A program made the position numbers and the translations under genes. Under the pieces are notes generated by a model that worked only from the letters and a program-made list of their open reading frames with translations, was not told the origin of the DNA and ran no database searches. Shown piece after piece: positions 51,972-62,100 of a stretch of 64,000 nucleotides of DNA. Each line of letters begins with the position of its first letter. Position 1 is the first letter of the stretch. This stretch comes from Clostridium sartagoforme (lineage in GTDB: Bacteria > Bacillota > Clostridia > Clostridiales > Clostridiaceae), in contig NZ_SRYR01000004.1 of NCBI RefSeq assembly GCF_004794105.1, positions 124,001-188,000 on the forward strand, written 5' to 3'.

Positions 51972-52754
51972 ATGGAATTAAAAAATATAATTCTTGAAAA
52001 AAGTGAACACTTAGCTATTGTTACTATTAATAGACCTAAGGCATTAAATGCATTAAACTCAGAGACATTAAAAGACTTAGACGTAGTGTTAGATGATTTA
52101 GAAAAGGATAACAATATATACTGTGTTATATTAACTGGTTCTGGAGAAAAAGCTTTTGTAGCTGGAGCTGATATATCTGAAATGAAAGACTTATCGGAAG
52201 AAGAAGGAAGAAACTTTGGTCTTTTAGGAAATAAAGTTTTCAGAAGATTAGAAAAACTAGACAAGCCTGTAATAGCTGCTATATCTGGATTTGCCCTAGG
52301 TGGTGGTTGTGAGCTTGCAATGGCTTGTGATATTAGAATAGCTTCTGAAAAGGCTAAGTTCGCTCAACCAGAAGCAGGTCTTGGAATTACACCAGGCTTT
52401 GGTGGAACTCAAAGATTACCTAGATTAGTAGGTGAAGGTAAGGCGAAAGAACTTATTTACACTTGTGCTACTATTAAGGCTGATGAAGCATTAAGTATTG
52501 GATTAGTAAATAAGGTAGTTCCTTTAGAATCATTAATGGATGAAGCAAAGGCTATGGCAAGTTTAATTATGGCTAATGCTCCAATAGCAGTTAAACTATG
52601 TAAGGATGCAATAAATAGGGGAATGCAGGTTGACATAGATAAGGCTGTTGAAATAGAAGCAGGAGACTTTGGTAAATGTTTTGCAACAGAAGACCAAAAA
52701 GAAGGTATGACTGCTTTTATGGAAAGAAGAGCTAAAAATTTTTCAAATAAATAG
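51972..52754 (+). CDS. crt: 3-hydroxybutyryl-CoA dehydratase (crotonase)
   Basis: 260 residues, enoyl-CoA hydratase/isomerase fold. It dehydrates 3-hydroxybutyryl-CoA to crotonyl-CoA. Motifs: NRPKALNALNSETL, AFVAGADISEMKDL, SGFALGGGCELAMACDIRIA (oxyanion hole and first Glu) and PEAGLGITPGFGGTQRL (second Glu). First gene of crt-bcd-etfB-etfA. AGGGAGG precedes ATG. Confidence 0.95.
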   Translation: MELKNIILEKSEHLAIVTINRPKALNALNSETLKDLDVVLDDLEKDNNIYCVILTGSGEKAFVAGADISEMKDLSEEEGRNFGLLGNKVFRRLEKLDKPVIAAISGFALGGGCELAMACDIRIASEKAKFAQPEAGLGITPGFGGTQRLPRLVGEGKAKELIYTCATIKADEALSIGLVNKVVPLESLMDEAKAMASLIMANAPIAVKLCKDAINRGMQVDIDKAVEIEAGDFGKCFATEDQKEGMTAFMERRAKNFSNK

Positions 52755-52842
52755 TCAGAAAAAATGAAATATACAAAATAATTATAATATTATAAAGTTT
52801 AATTATTTCAATTTAAGTTGCAATATCAAGGAGGTATAATTA

Positions 52843-53982
52843 ATGAATTTCCAATTAACTAGAGAACAAGAATTAGTAAAGCAAATGGTTAGAGAATTCG
52901 CTTTAAATGAAGTTAAACCAATAGCTGCTGAAATTGATGAAACAGAAAGATTCCCTATGGAAAACGTTGAAAAGATGGCTAAACTAGGGATGCTAGGAAT
53001 TCCATTTTCAAAAGAATATGGTGGAGCTGGTGGAGATACCCTTTCTTATATAATGGCAGTTGAAGAGTTATCTAAAGTATGTGGAACTACAGGAGTTATA
53101 GTTTCAGCTCATACTTCACTATGTGCTTCTTTAATAGATCAATTTGGTACTAAAGATCAAAAGGAAAAGTATTTAACAGATTTAGCTACTGGTAAAAAAC
53201 TTGGTGCTTTTGGATTAACTGAACCAGGTGCTGGTACAGATGCAGCAGGACAACAAACTGTAGCAGTTAAAGATGGGGACAATTATATATTAAATGGTTC
53301 AAAGATATTTATCACTAATGGGGGAGTAGCTGAAACATTTATTATATTTGCAATGACTGATAAATCTAAGGGAACTAGAGGTATTTCAGCATTTATAGTT
53401 GAAAAAGACTTTGAAGGTTTCTCAATTGGTAAGAAAGAAGAAAAGCTTGGAATTAGAGCATCTTCAACTACTGAGTTAGTAATGAGTAACTGCATCGTTC
53501 CTAAGGAAAATTTAATTGGACAAGAAGGTAAGGGATTTGGAATAGCTATGAAAACTCTTGATGGAGGAAGAATAGGTATTGCAGCTCAAGCATTAGGTAT
53601 TGCTGAAGGTGCTTTTGAAGAAGCAGTTAATTATATGAAGGAAAGAAAACAATTTGGAAGACCATTATCTGCATTCCAAGGATTACAATGGATGATCGCA
53701 GATATGGATGTGAAAATTGAAGCAGCTAAACACTTAGTATATAAAGCAGCATGGCTTAAAGATAATAAGCTTCCATATAGCGTAGAAGCAGCAAGAGCTA
53801 AGCTTTATGCAGCAGAAGTAGCTATGGATGTAACTACAAAAGCTGTTCAAATCTTTGGTGGATATGGATACACTAAAGAATATCCAGTTGAAAGAATGAT
53901 GAGAGATGCTAAGATAACTGAAATATATGAAGGAACATCTGAAGTTCAAAAGATGGTTATTTCAGGAAGCGCTTTAAGATAA
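52843..53982 (+). CDS. bcd: Butyryl-CoA dehydrogenase
   Basis: 379 residues, acyl-CoA dehydrogenase family, FAD. The catalytic base is the Glu in IYEGTSEVQ near the C-terminus, and GAFGLTEPGAGTDA and FITNGGVAETF are family signatures. With EtfAB it can bifurcate electrons from NADH to crotonyl-CoA and ferredoxin, the main energy-conserving step of butyrate fermentation. AAGGAGG precedes ATG; 88 bp after crt. Confidence 0.96.
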   Translation: MNFQLTREQELVKQMVREFALNEVKPIAAEIDETERFPMENVEKMAKLGMLGIPFSKEYGGAGGDTLSYIMAVEELSKVCGTTGVIVSAHTSLCASLIDQFGTKDQKEKYLTDLATGKKLGAFGLTEPGAGTDAAGQQTVAVKDGDNYILNGSKIFITNGGVAETFIIFAMTDKSKGTRGISAFIVEKDFEGFSIGKKEEKLGIRASSTTELVMSNCIVPKENLIGQEGKGFGIAMKTLDGGRIGIAAQALGIAEGAFEEAVNYMKERKQFGRPLSAFQGLQWMIADMDVKIEAAKHLVYKAAWLKDNKLPYSVEAARAKLYAAEVAMDVTTKAVQIFGGYGYTKEYPVERMMRDAKITEIYEGTSEVQKMVISGSALR

Positions 53983-53997
53983 GGGGAGGATTTATAA

Positions 53998-54777
53998 ATG
54001 AATATAGTAGTTTGTTTAAAACAAGTTCCAGATACAACAGCTGTTAAAATTGATCCAAAAACAGGAACACTTATAAGAGATGGAGTTCCATCAATAATAA
54101 ATCCAGAAGATAAGCATGCATTAGAAGCTGCTTTAACAATAAAGGATAATAATGGAGGAAAGGTTACTGTATTAAGCATGGGGCCTCCTCAAGCTAAAAA
54201 TGCTTTAAGAGAAGCTTTATGTATGGGAGCTGATGAAGCTATCCTTATTACAGATAGAGCTTTTGCAGGAGCTGATACTTTAGCAACATCTAAAGCATTA
54301 GCAGGAGCATTAAAGAAATTAGAATATGATATAGTATTCGCTGGAAGACAAGCTATCGATGGAGATACAGCTCAAGTTGGACCTGAAATAGCTGAACACT
54401 TAGATATACCTCAAGTAACTTACGTTCAAGATGTAAAGGTAGAAGAAGATGGTTTATTAGTAAATAGAGCTTTAGAAGATGGATATGAATTAATTAAAGT
54501 TAAAGCTCCAGTTCTTTTAACAGCAATTAAAGAATTAAATGAACCAAGATATATGAATGTTCAATATATATTTGACACAGCTAACAAAGAAATTCAAATC
54601 TGGTCAGCAGATGATATAGATGTAAATAAAGAAGAACTTGGACTTAAAGGCTCTCCAACTAAGGTTAAGAAAACTATGACTAAGGAAACTAAGGGAGCTG
54701 GAGAAATAATAAATGAAGTTCCACAAGAAGCTGCAAAATATGTATTAGCAAAATTAAAAGAAAAACACTACATCTAA
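53998..54777 (+). CDS. etfB: Electron transfer flavoprotein subunit beta
   Basis: 259 residues. NIVVCLKQVPDT at the N-terminus, ALCMGADEAILITDRAFAGADT and FAGRQAIDGDTAQVGPEIAEHL are signature regions. It binds FAD or AMP and passes electrons to Bcd. GGGGAGG lies before ATG and the gene follows bcd by 15 bases. Confidence 0.96.
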   Translation: MNIVVCLKQVPDTTAVKIDPKTGTLIRDGVPSIINPEDKHALEAALTIKDNNGGKVTVLSMGPPQAKNALREALCMGADEAILITDRAFAGADTLATSKALAGALKKLEYDIVFAGRQAIDGDTAQVGPEIAEHLDIPQVTYVQDVKVEEDGLLVNRALEDGYELIKVKAPVLLTAIKELNEPRYMNVQYIFDTANKEIQIWSADDIDVNKEELGLKGSPTKVKKTMTKETKGAGEIINEVPQEAAKYVLAKLKEKHYI

Positions 54778-54797
54778 GATTTGGGAGGTAAATGAAG

Positions 54798-55805
54798 ATG
54801 AGTATAGCAGATTACAAAGGCGTTTGGGTATTTGCTGAGCAAAGAGAAGGAGAACTTCAAAAAGTTTCTCTAGAACTACTTGGTGAAGGTAAGAAGATTG
54901 CAGATAAATTAGGGGTTAAATTAACAGCACTTTTAATAGGAGATAATGTAAAAGGATTAGCAGATACATTAGGAAGACATGGTGCTGATGAAGTATTAGT
55001 AGCGGAAAATAAAGGGTTAAAACATTATACAACTGATGGTTATACAAAGGTTATTTGTGATTTAGCAAATGAGAGAAAGCCAGGAATATTATTTATTGGA
55101 GCAACATTTATAGGAAGAGATTTAGGTCCAAGAGTTGCAGCTAGATTATCTACAGGATTAACAGCTGACTGTACAGTATTAGATGTTGATGTTGAAAAGG
55201 CAGATTTACTTGCAACAAGACCTGCATTTGGTGGTAACTTAATGGCAACAATCGCTTGTCCAGATCACAGACCACAAATGGCAACAGTAAGACCAGGAGT
55301 TTTCTCAAAGCTTGCTGATGAAGATAGAAAGTTCACTGTTGAAGAAGTAGCAGTTGAATTAAAGGATTCAGATATAAGAACTAAAATAGTTGAAATAGTA
55401 AAAGAAACTAAAGAAATCGTAGATATAAGTGAAGCTAATTTCATCGTTGCTGGTGGTAGAGGAGTTGGAGCTAAAGAAAACTTTGCTATCTTAGAAGAAT
55501 TAGCAGAAGCTTTAGGTGGAACTGTAGCAGGATCAAGAGCTGCTGTTGAAAATGGTTGGATAGAAAGAGACTATCAAGTAGGCCAAACAGGTAAGACAGT
55601 AAGACCTAACATTTATATAGCTTGTGGTATTTCAGGAGCTATTCAACACGTTGCGGGTATGCAAGATTCAGATCTTATAATAGCAATTAATAAGGATGCT
55701 TCAGCGCCAATTATGCAAACAGCTGATTATGCTGTAGTTGGAGACTTATTAAAAGTAGTACCAGAAATGACTGCTCAATTAAAAGCAATGAAAGAGAATG
55801 AATAA
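54798..55805 (+). CDS. etfA: Electron transfer flavoprotein subunit alpha
   Basis: 335 residues. C-terminal FAD domain with VAGSRAAVENGWIERDYQVG, GQTGKTVRPNIYIACGISGA and INKDASAPIMQTADYAVVGD. It forms the EtfAB heterodimer with EtfB. ATG 54798 has GGGAGG 9 bases before; an in-frame ATG at 54792 is too close. A repeat-filled gap follows before hbd. Confidence 0.96.
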   Translation: MSIADYKGVWVFAEQREGELQKVSLELLGEGKKIADKLGVKLTALLIGDNVKGLADTLGRHGADEVLVAENKGLKHYTTDGYTKVICDLANERKPGILFIGATFIGRDLGPRVAARLSTGLTADCTVLDVDVEKADLLATRPAFGGNLMATIACPDHRPQMATVRPGVFSKLADEDRKFTVEEVAVELKDSDIRTKIVEIVKETKEIVDISEANFIVAGGRGVGAKENFAILEELAEALGGTVAGSRAAVENGWIERDYQVGQTGKTVRPNIYIACGISGAIQHVAGMQDSDLIIAINKDASAPIMQTADYAVVGDLLKVVPEMTAQLKAMKENE

Positions 55806-56119
55806 GTAGAAGCTAAAAAATGAAATAATGAAAAATTGATGATTAAAATCAAAAGAGTTTACTAATTTGAAATTTATGATATGGATGATGAAAGAATGAA
55901 TTTCACATAATATGGAATTTGTGATATAATTGAAATGTATTTTAAAAATTCTCATAAAATAAGGATTAAATAATTTAATAGATAATGTATTATGGATAAT
56001 TGAGGAAATAAATCAGCAGAGCTGAGTTATGAAATAGATAATTTAGCCTTTGTCTAAATTATTACCTTAATTGTTAATTGATAAATGTTAACTGTTAATT
56101 AAAAGAAAGGGTGTTTAAA
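55806..56119 (+). other. Repeat-filled gap between etfA and hbd with its own promoter
   Basis: Begins with AAAAATGAAATAATGAAAAA tracts like repeats C and D, then TTCACA (55902-55907), 17-bp spacer, TATAAT (55925-55930): a plausible separate promoter. Further on lie CAGCAGAGCTGAG and AATTTAG/CTAAATT hairpins and TTAATTGTTAATTG tracts. In close relatives hbd usually follows etfA directly. Confidence 0.6.
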
Positions 56120-56962
56120 ATGGAAAAGATTTTTGTTATAGGTGCTGGAACTATGGGTGCTGGTATAGTTCAAGCTTTTGCTCAAAAAGGATATGAGGTT
56201 ATAGTTAGGGACATAAAGGATGAATTCGTCGAAAGAGGAATTAACGGAATCAATAAAGGATTAACTAAGCTCGTAGCTAAAGGAAAAATCACTGAAGAAG
56301 ATAAGGAAGCAATTCTTGGAAGAATATCTGGAACTACAGAGTTAGCTCTTGCTGAAGATTGTGACTTAGTTATTGAAGCTGCTGTAGAAAATATGGAAAT
56401 CAAGAAAAGCATATTTGCTGAATTAGATGGAATCTGTAAAGAATCTACTATTTTAGCTTCTAATACATCATCTTTATCTATCACTGAAGTTGCTTCAGCA
56501 ACAAAGAGACCAGATAAGGTTATAGGAATGCACTTCTTTAACCCAGCTCCAGTAATGAAGCTAGTTGAAGTTATAAGAGGAATAGCTACATCTCAAGAAA
56601 CTTTTGATGCTGTAAAAGAATTATCAGTAGCAATTGGAAAAGAGCCAGTAGAAGTTGCAGAAGCTCCTGGATTTGTAGTTAACAGAATACTTATTCCTAT
56701 GATAAATGAAGCAAGTTTCATACTTCAAGAAGGAATTGCTTCAGTAGAAGATATAGATACTTCAATGAAATATGGTGCAAACCATCCAATGGGACCATTA
56801 GCATTAGGAGATCTTATAGGATTAGATGTATGCTTAGCTATTATGGATGTTTTATATAACGAAACTGGGGATAGCAAGTATAGAGCAAGCAGTCTTTTAA
56901 GAAAATACGTTAGAGCTGGATATCTAGGTAGAAAGACTGGAAGAGGTTTTTACACTTACTAA
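56120..56962 (+). CDS. hbd: 3-hydroxybutyryl-CoA dehydrogenase
   Basis: 280 residues. N-terminal Rossmann fold [19 protein letters not shown]; the catalytic His in [18 protein letters not shown]-terminal domain [15 protein letters not shown] and [10 protein letters not shown]. It reduces acetoacetyl-CoA to 3-hydroxybutyryl-CoA. ATG 56120 is preferred over GTG 56111, which lies on the ribosome site. The thiolase that would complete the pathway is not in the window. Confidence 0.96.
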   Translation: MEKIFVIGAGTMGAGIVQAFAQKGYEVIVRDIKDEFVERGINGINKGLTKLVAKGKITEEDKEAILGRISGTTELALAEDCDLVIEAAVENMEIKKSIFAELDGICKESTILASNTSSLSITEVASATKRPDKVIGMHFFNPAPVMKLVEVIRGIATSQETFDAVKELSVAIGKEPVEVAEAPGFVVNRILIPMINEASFILQEGIASVEDIDTSMKYGANHPMGPLALGDLIGLDVCLAIMDVLYNETGDSKYRASSLLRKYVRAGYLGRKTGRGFYTY

Positions 56963-56983
56963 AATTAAGATATATATTACCGA

Positions 56984-57019
56984 AAAAATCCCTTGCTTCC
57001 TTATGAGCAAGGGATTTTT
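56984..57019 (+). terminator. Terminator of hbd
   Basis: AAAAATCCCTTGCT/AGCAAGGGATTTTT with an 8-nt loop. Confidence 0.92.
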
Positions 57020-57524
57020 CAATTAACAATTAACAATGGGCAATTAACAAGTAAGGAGAAAACTCAGCTGAGCTGAGATTTTTAATTAAAAATGAAGAAA
57101 TTAAAGACTTAACGAATCAAAGAATGAAGTGAAAGATTTGACAAGCTTATTAAGGAAAACTCAGTGGTATCTGAGTTTTTTTTAATTAAGAATGGAGAAG
57201 ATTAAGAGTGAAAGAATGAAGAAATGAAGAAATTAGGGGGGAAAGTGAGGGGAGGATAATGAAACTTGGACAATATAAATTTTCAATAAATAGGAGAATA
57301 GGTTGATTTTAATGGGATAACTATGAAATAAGAAAAAGAATAATAATAACTTAGGAAAAACATATAGATAAGCTAAGCTGTTAAATCTAAGTGATTTGGA
57401 ACAAATCACATCAAAAACTGCTAATTGTTAACTATTAATTGTTAATTGTCTGAGTCCTTGTGGTATAATTAAGGAATAGTTTGTTTATTTTAAGGGGATA
57501 AATAAAATAACAAGAGGTGAAATA
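57020..57524 (+). repeat. Array of short hairpin and tract repeats (family D and relatives)
   Basis: No gene. Contains AATTAACAATTAACAATGGG tracts, hairpins GAAAACTCAGCTGAGCTGAG (57058-57080 region) and AACTCAGTGGTATCTGAGTT with a T8 run (57155-57184), and AATGAAGAAATGAAGAAATT tracts (about 57215). The last part (57420-57470) has TTAATTGTTAATTG and a TATAAT near 57464 that may serve as the downstream gene's -10. Confidence 0.65.
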
Positions 57525-58466
57525 ATGAATTTTGATAAAGTTAGTTTTGAAGATAATAAAGTAATTTTAGAAGGTCTAAAGAACTTTGATATTAAGCAAA
57601 TATTAGAGTGCGGACAATGCTTTAGATGGGATAAGATTAGTGATACAAATTATATAATTGTAGCTTATGGAAGAGTAATAGAAGTACTTCAAGAGGGGGA
57701 TAAGGCTACTATATATAACTCAAATGAAGAAGATTTTAATAATATATGGATAAATTATTTTGATTTAGAGAGAGATTATGATGAAATTAAGACTGAATTA
57801 GCTAAGGATGAAATCTTACAAAAAAGTGTAGATTTTGGATATGGAATTAGGATTTTAAATCAAGATCCTTTTGAAATGCTAATTAGCTTTATAATATCAG
57901 CTAGAAATAGTATTCCATCAATTAAGAAGACTGTTAAAAAGATATGTGAAGCATGGGGAGAAAGAATAGAATATAAAGGCGTGGAATATTACACATTTCC
58001 AACAGCAAAAGCTATTAAAGAAGCTACTTTAGAAGATATCCAAGGAACAGGAGCATCTTTTAGAAGTAAATACATAGTAGATACTATAAAGAAGGTTAAT
58101 GAAGCTATAGAAGTTAAGGAAGATATGGAGAATAATCCAGATAAATATAGTGAAAGACCTGAAATTTTAGATTTCGATTTAGAGTATATTAAGTCTTTAA
58201 ATGATGATGAATGTCACGTAGCTCTTCAAAAATTTATGGGAGTAGGAGCTAAGGTTGCTGATTGTATAATGTTATTTTCAATGGCAAAGCACTCAGCATT
58301 CCCAGTAGATGTATGGATAAAAAGGGCAATGATATATTTCTATGTAGCACCTGATGTATCATTAAATAAGATGAGAGTCTTTGCTAGGGATAAATTTGGA
58401 GCATATTCTGGAATGGCTCAGCAATATCTTTTCTACTATGCTAGGGAAAATAAGATAGAAGTTTAG
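57525..58466 (+). CDS. 8-oxoguanine DNA glycosylase/AP lyase, OGG1-like
   Basis: 313 residues, HhH-GPD fold. Excises 8-oxoG from DNA. N-terminal OGG domain (LECGQCFRWDKISDTNYIIV), the catalytic HhH motif with Lys in FMGVGAKVADCIMLFSMAKH and the Asp in SAFPVDVWIKRAM, which match OGG1 rather than AlkA. GAGGTG precedes ATG. Monocistronic. Confidence 0.9.
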   Translation: MNFDKVSFEDNKVILEGLKNFDIKQILECGQCFRWDKISDTNYIIVAYGRVIEVLQEGDKATIYNSNEEDFNNIWINYFDLERDYDEIKTELAKDEILQKSVDFGYGIRILNQDPFEMLISFIISARNSIPSIKKTVKKICEAWGERIEYKGVEYYTFPTAKAIKEATLEDIQGTGASFRSKYIVDTIKKVNEAIEVKEDMENNPDKYSERPEILDFDLEYIKSLNDDECHVALQKFMGVGAKVADCIMLFSMAKHSAFPVDVWIKRAMIYFYVAPDVSLNKMRVFARDKFGAYSGMAQQYLFYYARENKIEV

Positions 58467-58574
58467 ATTATTTATCAGCAGAAAATAGTTGATATAGTAT
58501 TTAAACTGGTAAGCATGTATTAGTACAATTACAATAAATGATAAATGAATAAGAAGTAATAATATAATAATTAG

Positions 58575-58616
58575 TAGGCTACTGTATAGTATTAGATACA
58601 GTAGCCTATTTTTATT
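58575..58616 (+). terminator. Terminator of the OGG1-like gene
   Basis: TAGGCTACTGTAT/ATACAGTAGCCTA around an 8-nt loop, then TTTTTATT. It lies about 110 bp after the stop codon. Confidence 0.85.
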
Positions 58617-58673
58617 ATGAAAGAATTAGCGAAAATTAGTATATAGACAAAATAAATGATAATAAAAAGTTGT

Positions 58674-58733
58674 TGACAAAATATGGAAATAAAAATTATA
58701 ATGAAGTTAAGTGGTAATTACCATTAAGTGGTA
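58674..58733 (+). promoter_or_regulatory. Promoter and candidate operator of the GH31 gene
   Basis: TTGACA (58674-58679), 17-bp spacer, TATAAT (58697-58702). Just after it lies the palindrome TGGTAATTACCA (58712-58723) within two direct copies of TTAAGTGGTA (58707-58716 and 58724-58733), a typical layout for a repressor site at the transcription start. Regulator not in the window. Confidence 0.75.
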
Positions 58734-58739
58734 GATATC

Positions 58740-59135
58740 GTTATAGTTATTATTTATAGGGGGGATTATATATAAATTTTATTATAAACAACTGATAAGA
58801 ATCGTTGAATAATCAAGATAATGCTATGTAAGTAATATAATTTTAAGTTATATCAAAATTAGAAAGTTAAATCAACAGTATAAAGATTTTAAATTATATC
58901 TAAGACTTGTCATTACCAATTTTAAAATGATAGGTAATATAGCAGTTAGTAATAGTAAAATTCATATTATAAAATTCCAAATTAAAAGCATCATAAAATT
59001 CGTGTGAAAAGCCCATAGGTATAGAATCATGCTAATAGTATATAACTTATCTTAAGTTATAGCATAGTTAAGAGAATGAGAATAATATGTTAAGCACACA
59101 GCTTAATAAATTTTAGAAAATCAATGGGAGGAATT
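58740..59135 (+). other. Long 5' leader of the GH31 gene
   Basis: About 400 bases from predicted transcription start to the ATG without an open frame of note. Several weak inverted repeats (for example TAACTTATCTTAAGTTATA near 59042-59060, which is self-complementary) are seen, but no known riboswitch. May contain a regulatory structure. Confidence 0.45.
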
Positions 59136-62100
59136 ATGAAGAGAAAAATGATAGCTGCAAAATTAACTGCACTTGCTTTAACTACTGTTTTTGCATCAGG
59201 TCTAATGATTCAATCAGTATCGGCTTATGAAATTTCTGTAGGAACTAATTTAGCTACAGAAAACATAATTTCAGAACAAAAAGCAAACGACTACAAAGTC
59301 ATTGGTGGAGTTAAGGATGTTATACAATCAGAGAATAAAGTCACTTTTGAAATGACTACTGGTGAGAAGATAAGAGTATCAATTTTGGAAAATGATGTAC
59401 TTAGAATATATATGGATCCTAAAGGGGAGTTTCAAGAAGATCCAACTCCAAACTCAAAGGATCATATAGCTAAAATTATTGATAAACAAGAAAGTGAATA
59501 TAGCAATGTTACGCCAGTATTAGAAATGGGTAATACTATAAAGGTTTCCACAGAAGTTATTGAGTTAAGAGTTGATAAAGCAACTGGAAAAATGGAATTA
59601 TTCAATAAGAAAACAAATAGCTTAGTATGGAAAGAAGCAGAACCATTAAAGTATAAGGATACTGAGACTATCCAAACTTTAGAAGCTTCTGAAGATGAAT
59701 ATTTCTATGGTGGTGGACAACAAAACGGACGATTCTCTCATAAGGGAAAAGTTATAAATATTAAAAATGAAAATAATTGGGTTGATGGAGGAGTTTCAAG
59801 TCCTACACCATTTTATTTTTCTACTAAGGGTTATGGGGTAATGCGTCATACCTTTAAACCAGGACAATATGATTTTGAAGCGACTGAAGAAGGAAAGATG
59901 ACTGCGAAGCATGATGAAAAACGTTTCGATGCATATTATTTTATAGATGAAAAGCCAACAGATATTATTAATAAGTTTACTGAGCTTACTGGTAAGCCAA
60001 TATTATTACCAGAATATGCATTTTATCTAGGACATGCAAATGCCTATGCTCGTGACTGGATTAATGATGAAACAGGTCAAGAATCTCAAACTCCAAAGCC
60101 AGGATTTGATCGTCAAGAAACATTAATGGTAGATGCTAAAAAAGTTGTTGATGAGCATATTGATAATGATATGCCACTTGGATGGTTTTTACCTAATGAT
60201 GGATATGGTGCAGGATATGGTCGTGCAGATACAATTGATGGTAATATAGCACTATTAAAAGAGTTTGTTGACTATACAAAAAGTAAAGGTATTCAAACTG
60301 GACTTTGGACACAAAGTGACTTAAAGCCAACAGGGGTTGGAGAAGTTTACTTGCAACGTGATATAGATAAAGAAGTTGGTGAAGCTGGAACAAATGCAGT
60401 TAAGACAGATGTTGCATGGGTAGGAGCAGGATACTCTTTTGCACTTAATGCTGTAAGACAAGCTGCAGAGGGCATTGTAAATAATTCAGTAGATAGAGCT
60501 AGACCTTTCATTGTATCTTTAGATGGATGGGCTGGAACTCAACGTTATGCTAGTATTTGGTCAGGAGATCAATATGGTGGTAATTGGGAGTATATTCGTT
60601 TCCATATACCAACATATATAGGATCTGGATTATCAGGACAGCCTAATGTAGGTTCAGATGTAGATGGAATATTTGGTGGAAATAAATTAATTCAAACTAG
60701 GGATATTCAATGGAAAGCATTTACTCCAGTTGAAATAGATATGGATGGTTGGGGAAGTAACCCTAAAAAGCCATATATATTTGGTGAACCATATAACTCA
60801 ATTAACCGTATGTATTTAAAGTTAAAGGCAGAAATGATGCCATATAACTATAGTATTGCCAATGAAGCTACTAATGACGGAGTACCTATGGTGCGTGCAA
60901 TGATGTTAGAGTACCCTGAAGCATATACTTATGGAACAAACACTGAATATCAATATATGTGGGGACCGAACTTATTAGTAGCACCTATATATCAAGATAC
61001 TGCTTCAGATTCAGCAGGAAATGATATACGTAATGATATATATCTTCCAGATGAAGATCAAATATGGATTGATTACTTTACAGGACAACAATACAGAGGT
61101 GGTGGAGTATTAAATAACTTTGATGCACCTATGTGGAAGCTTCCTTTATTCGTTAAGAATGGGGCTATAATTCCTATGGCTAATGAGAACAATACTCCAG
61201 AAGATATAGATGATTCACAAAGAAAGTTTGAAGTATATCCAAGTGGAGATACTAGTTTTGAAATGTATGAAGATGATGGATTAACAACAGACTATTATGA
61301 AGGAAAGTCAGCAACAACAATGATAACTTCATCAGCTCCTAAGACTGGAAAGGGAAAAGCTGTTATTAAAGCTGGATTATTAACAGGAAGTTATGAAGGG
61401 ATTGTTACAGAAAGATCAACTGAATTCACAGTAAATGTAAGTGAAAAACCAACAGATTTATCATTAAAAGTTGGAAATGAAAATGTTGACTTAAAAGAAG
61501 CAGCTTCTTTAGAAGAATTTGAAAAAGGAACAAACTTATATTTCTATGATGAAAGTCCAAATCTTAATAAATATTCTACAGAAGGTTCAGAATTTGCAGA
61601 TGTGGATATAACTACAACTCCTAAGATTTATGTAAAGGTAGACAAAACAGATGTGACAGTTAATGAAGTTGAGTTAACTATTAATGATTTTATAAATACT
61701 CAAGATATTTCTAAAAATGAAGTAAACAAAGATTTAAAAGCTCCTAAGAACTTTGAGGCTCCAGAGGATTTAATAACTTCAAGTTCAATAGATTTAACTT
61801 GGGACAAAGTAAAAGATGCAGAATCTTATGAAATTGAAATAGATGGAATAATACAAAGAAATATTACATCAACAGAATATAGTCATAAAGGCCTAGATTT
61901 TGATACTGAGTATAGCTATCGTATTCGTAGTGTAAATAAGGATGGTTATTCAGAGTGGAGTAAAGAATTAACTGCTAGAACAGACTTAGATCCATATAGA
62001 AATGTTCCTAAAGACATGACTGTTAAGTGGACAGAAGGTCAATATAGTAGTGATGTACCAGCAAATGCTGTAGATGGAGATGATAACTCTCAATTCCACT

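Noticed and set aside
57020..57524. CRISPR array
   Set aside because: Repeats are irregular in spacing and sequence, hairpins differ, and no cas gene is near.
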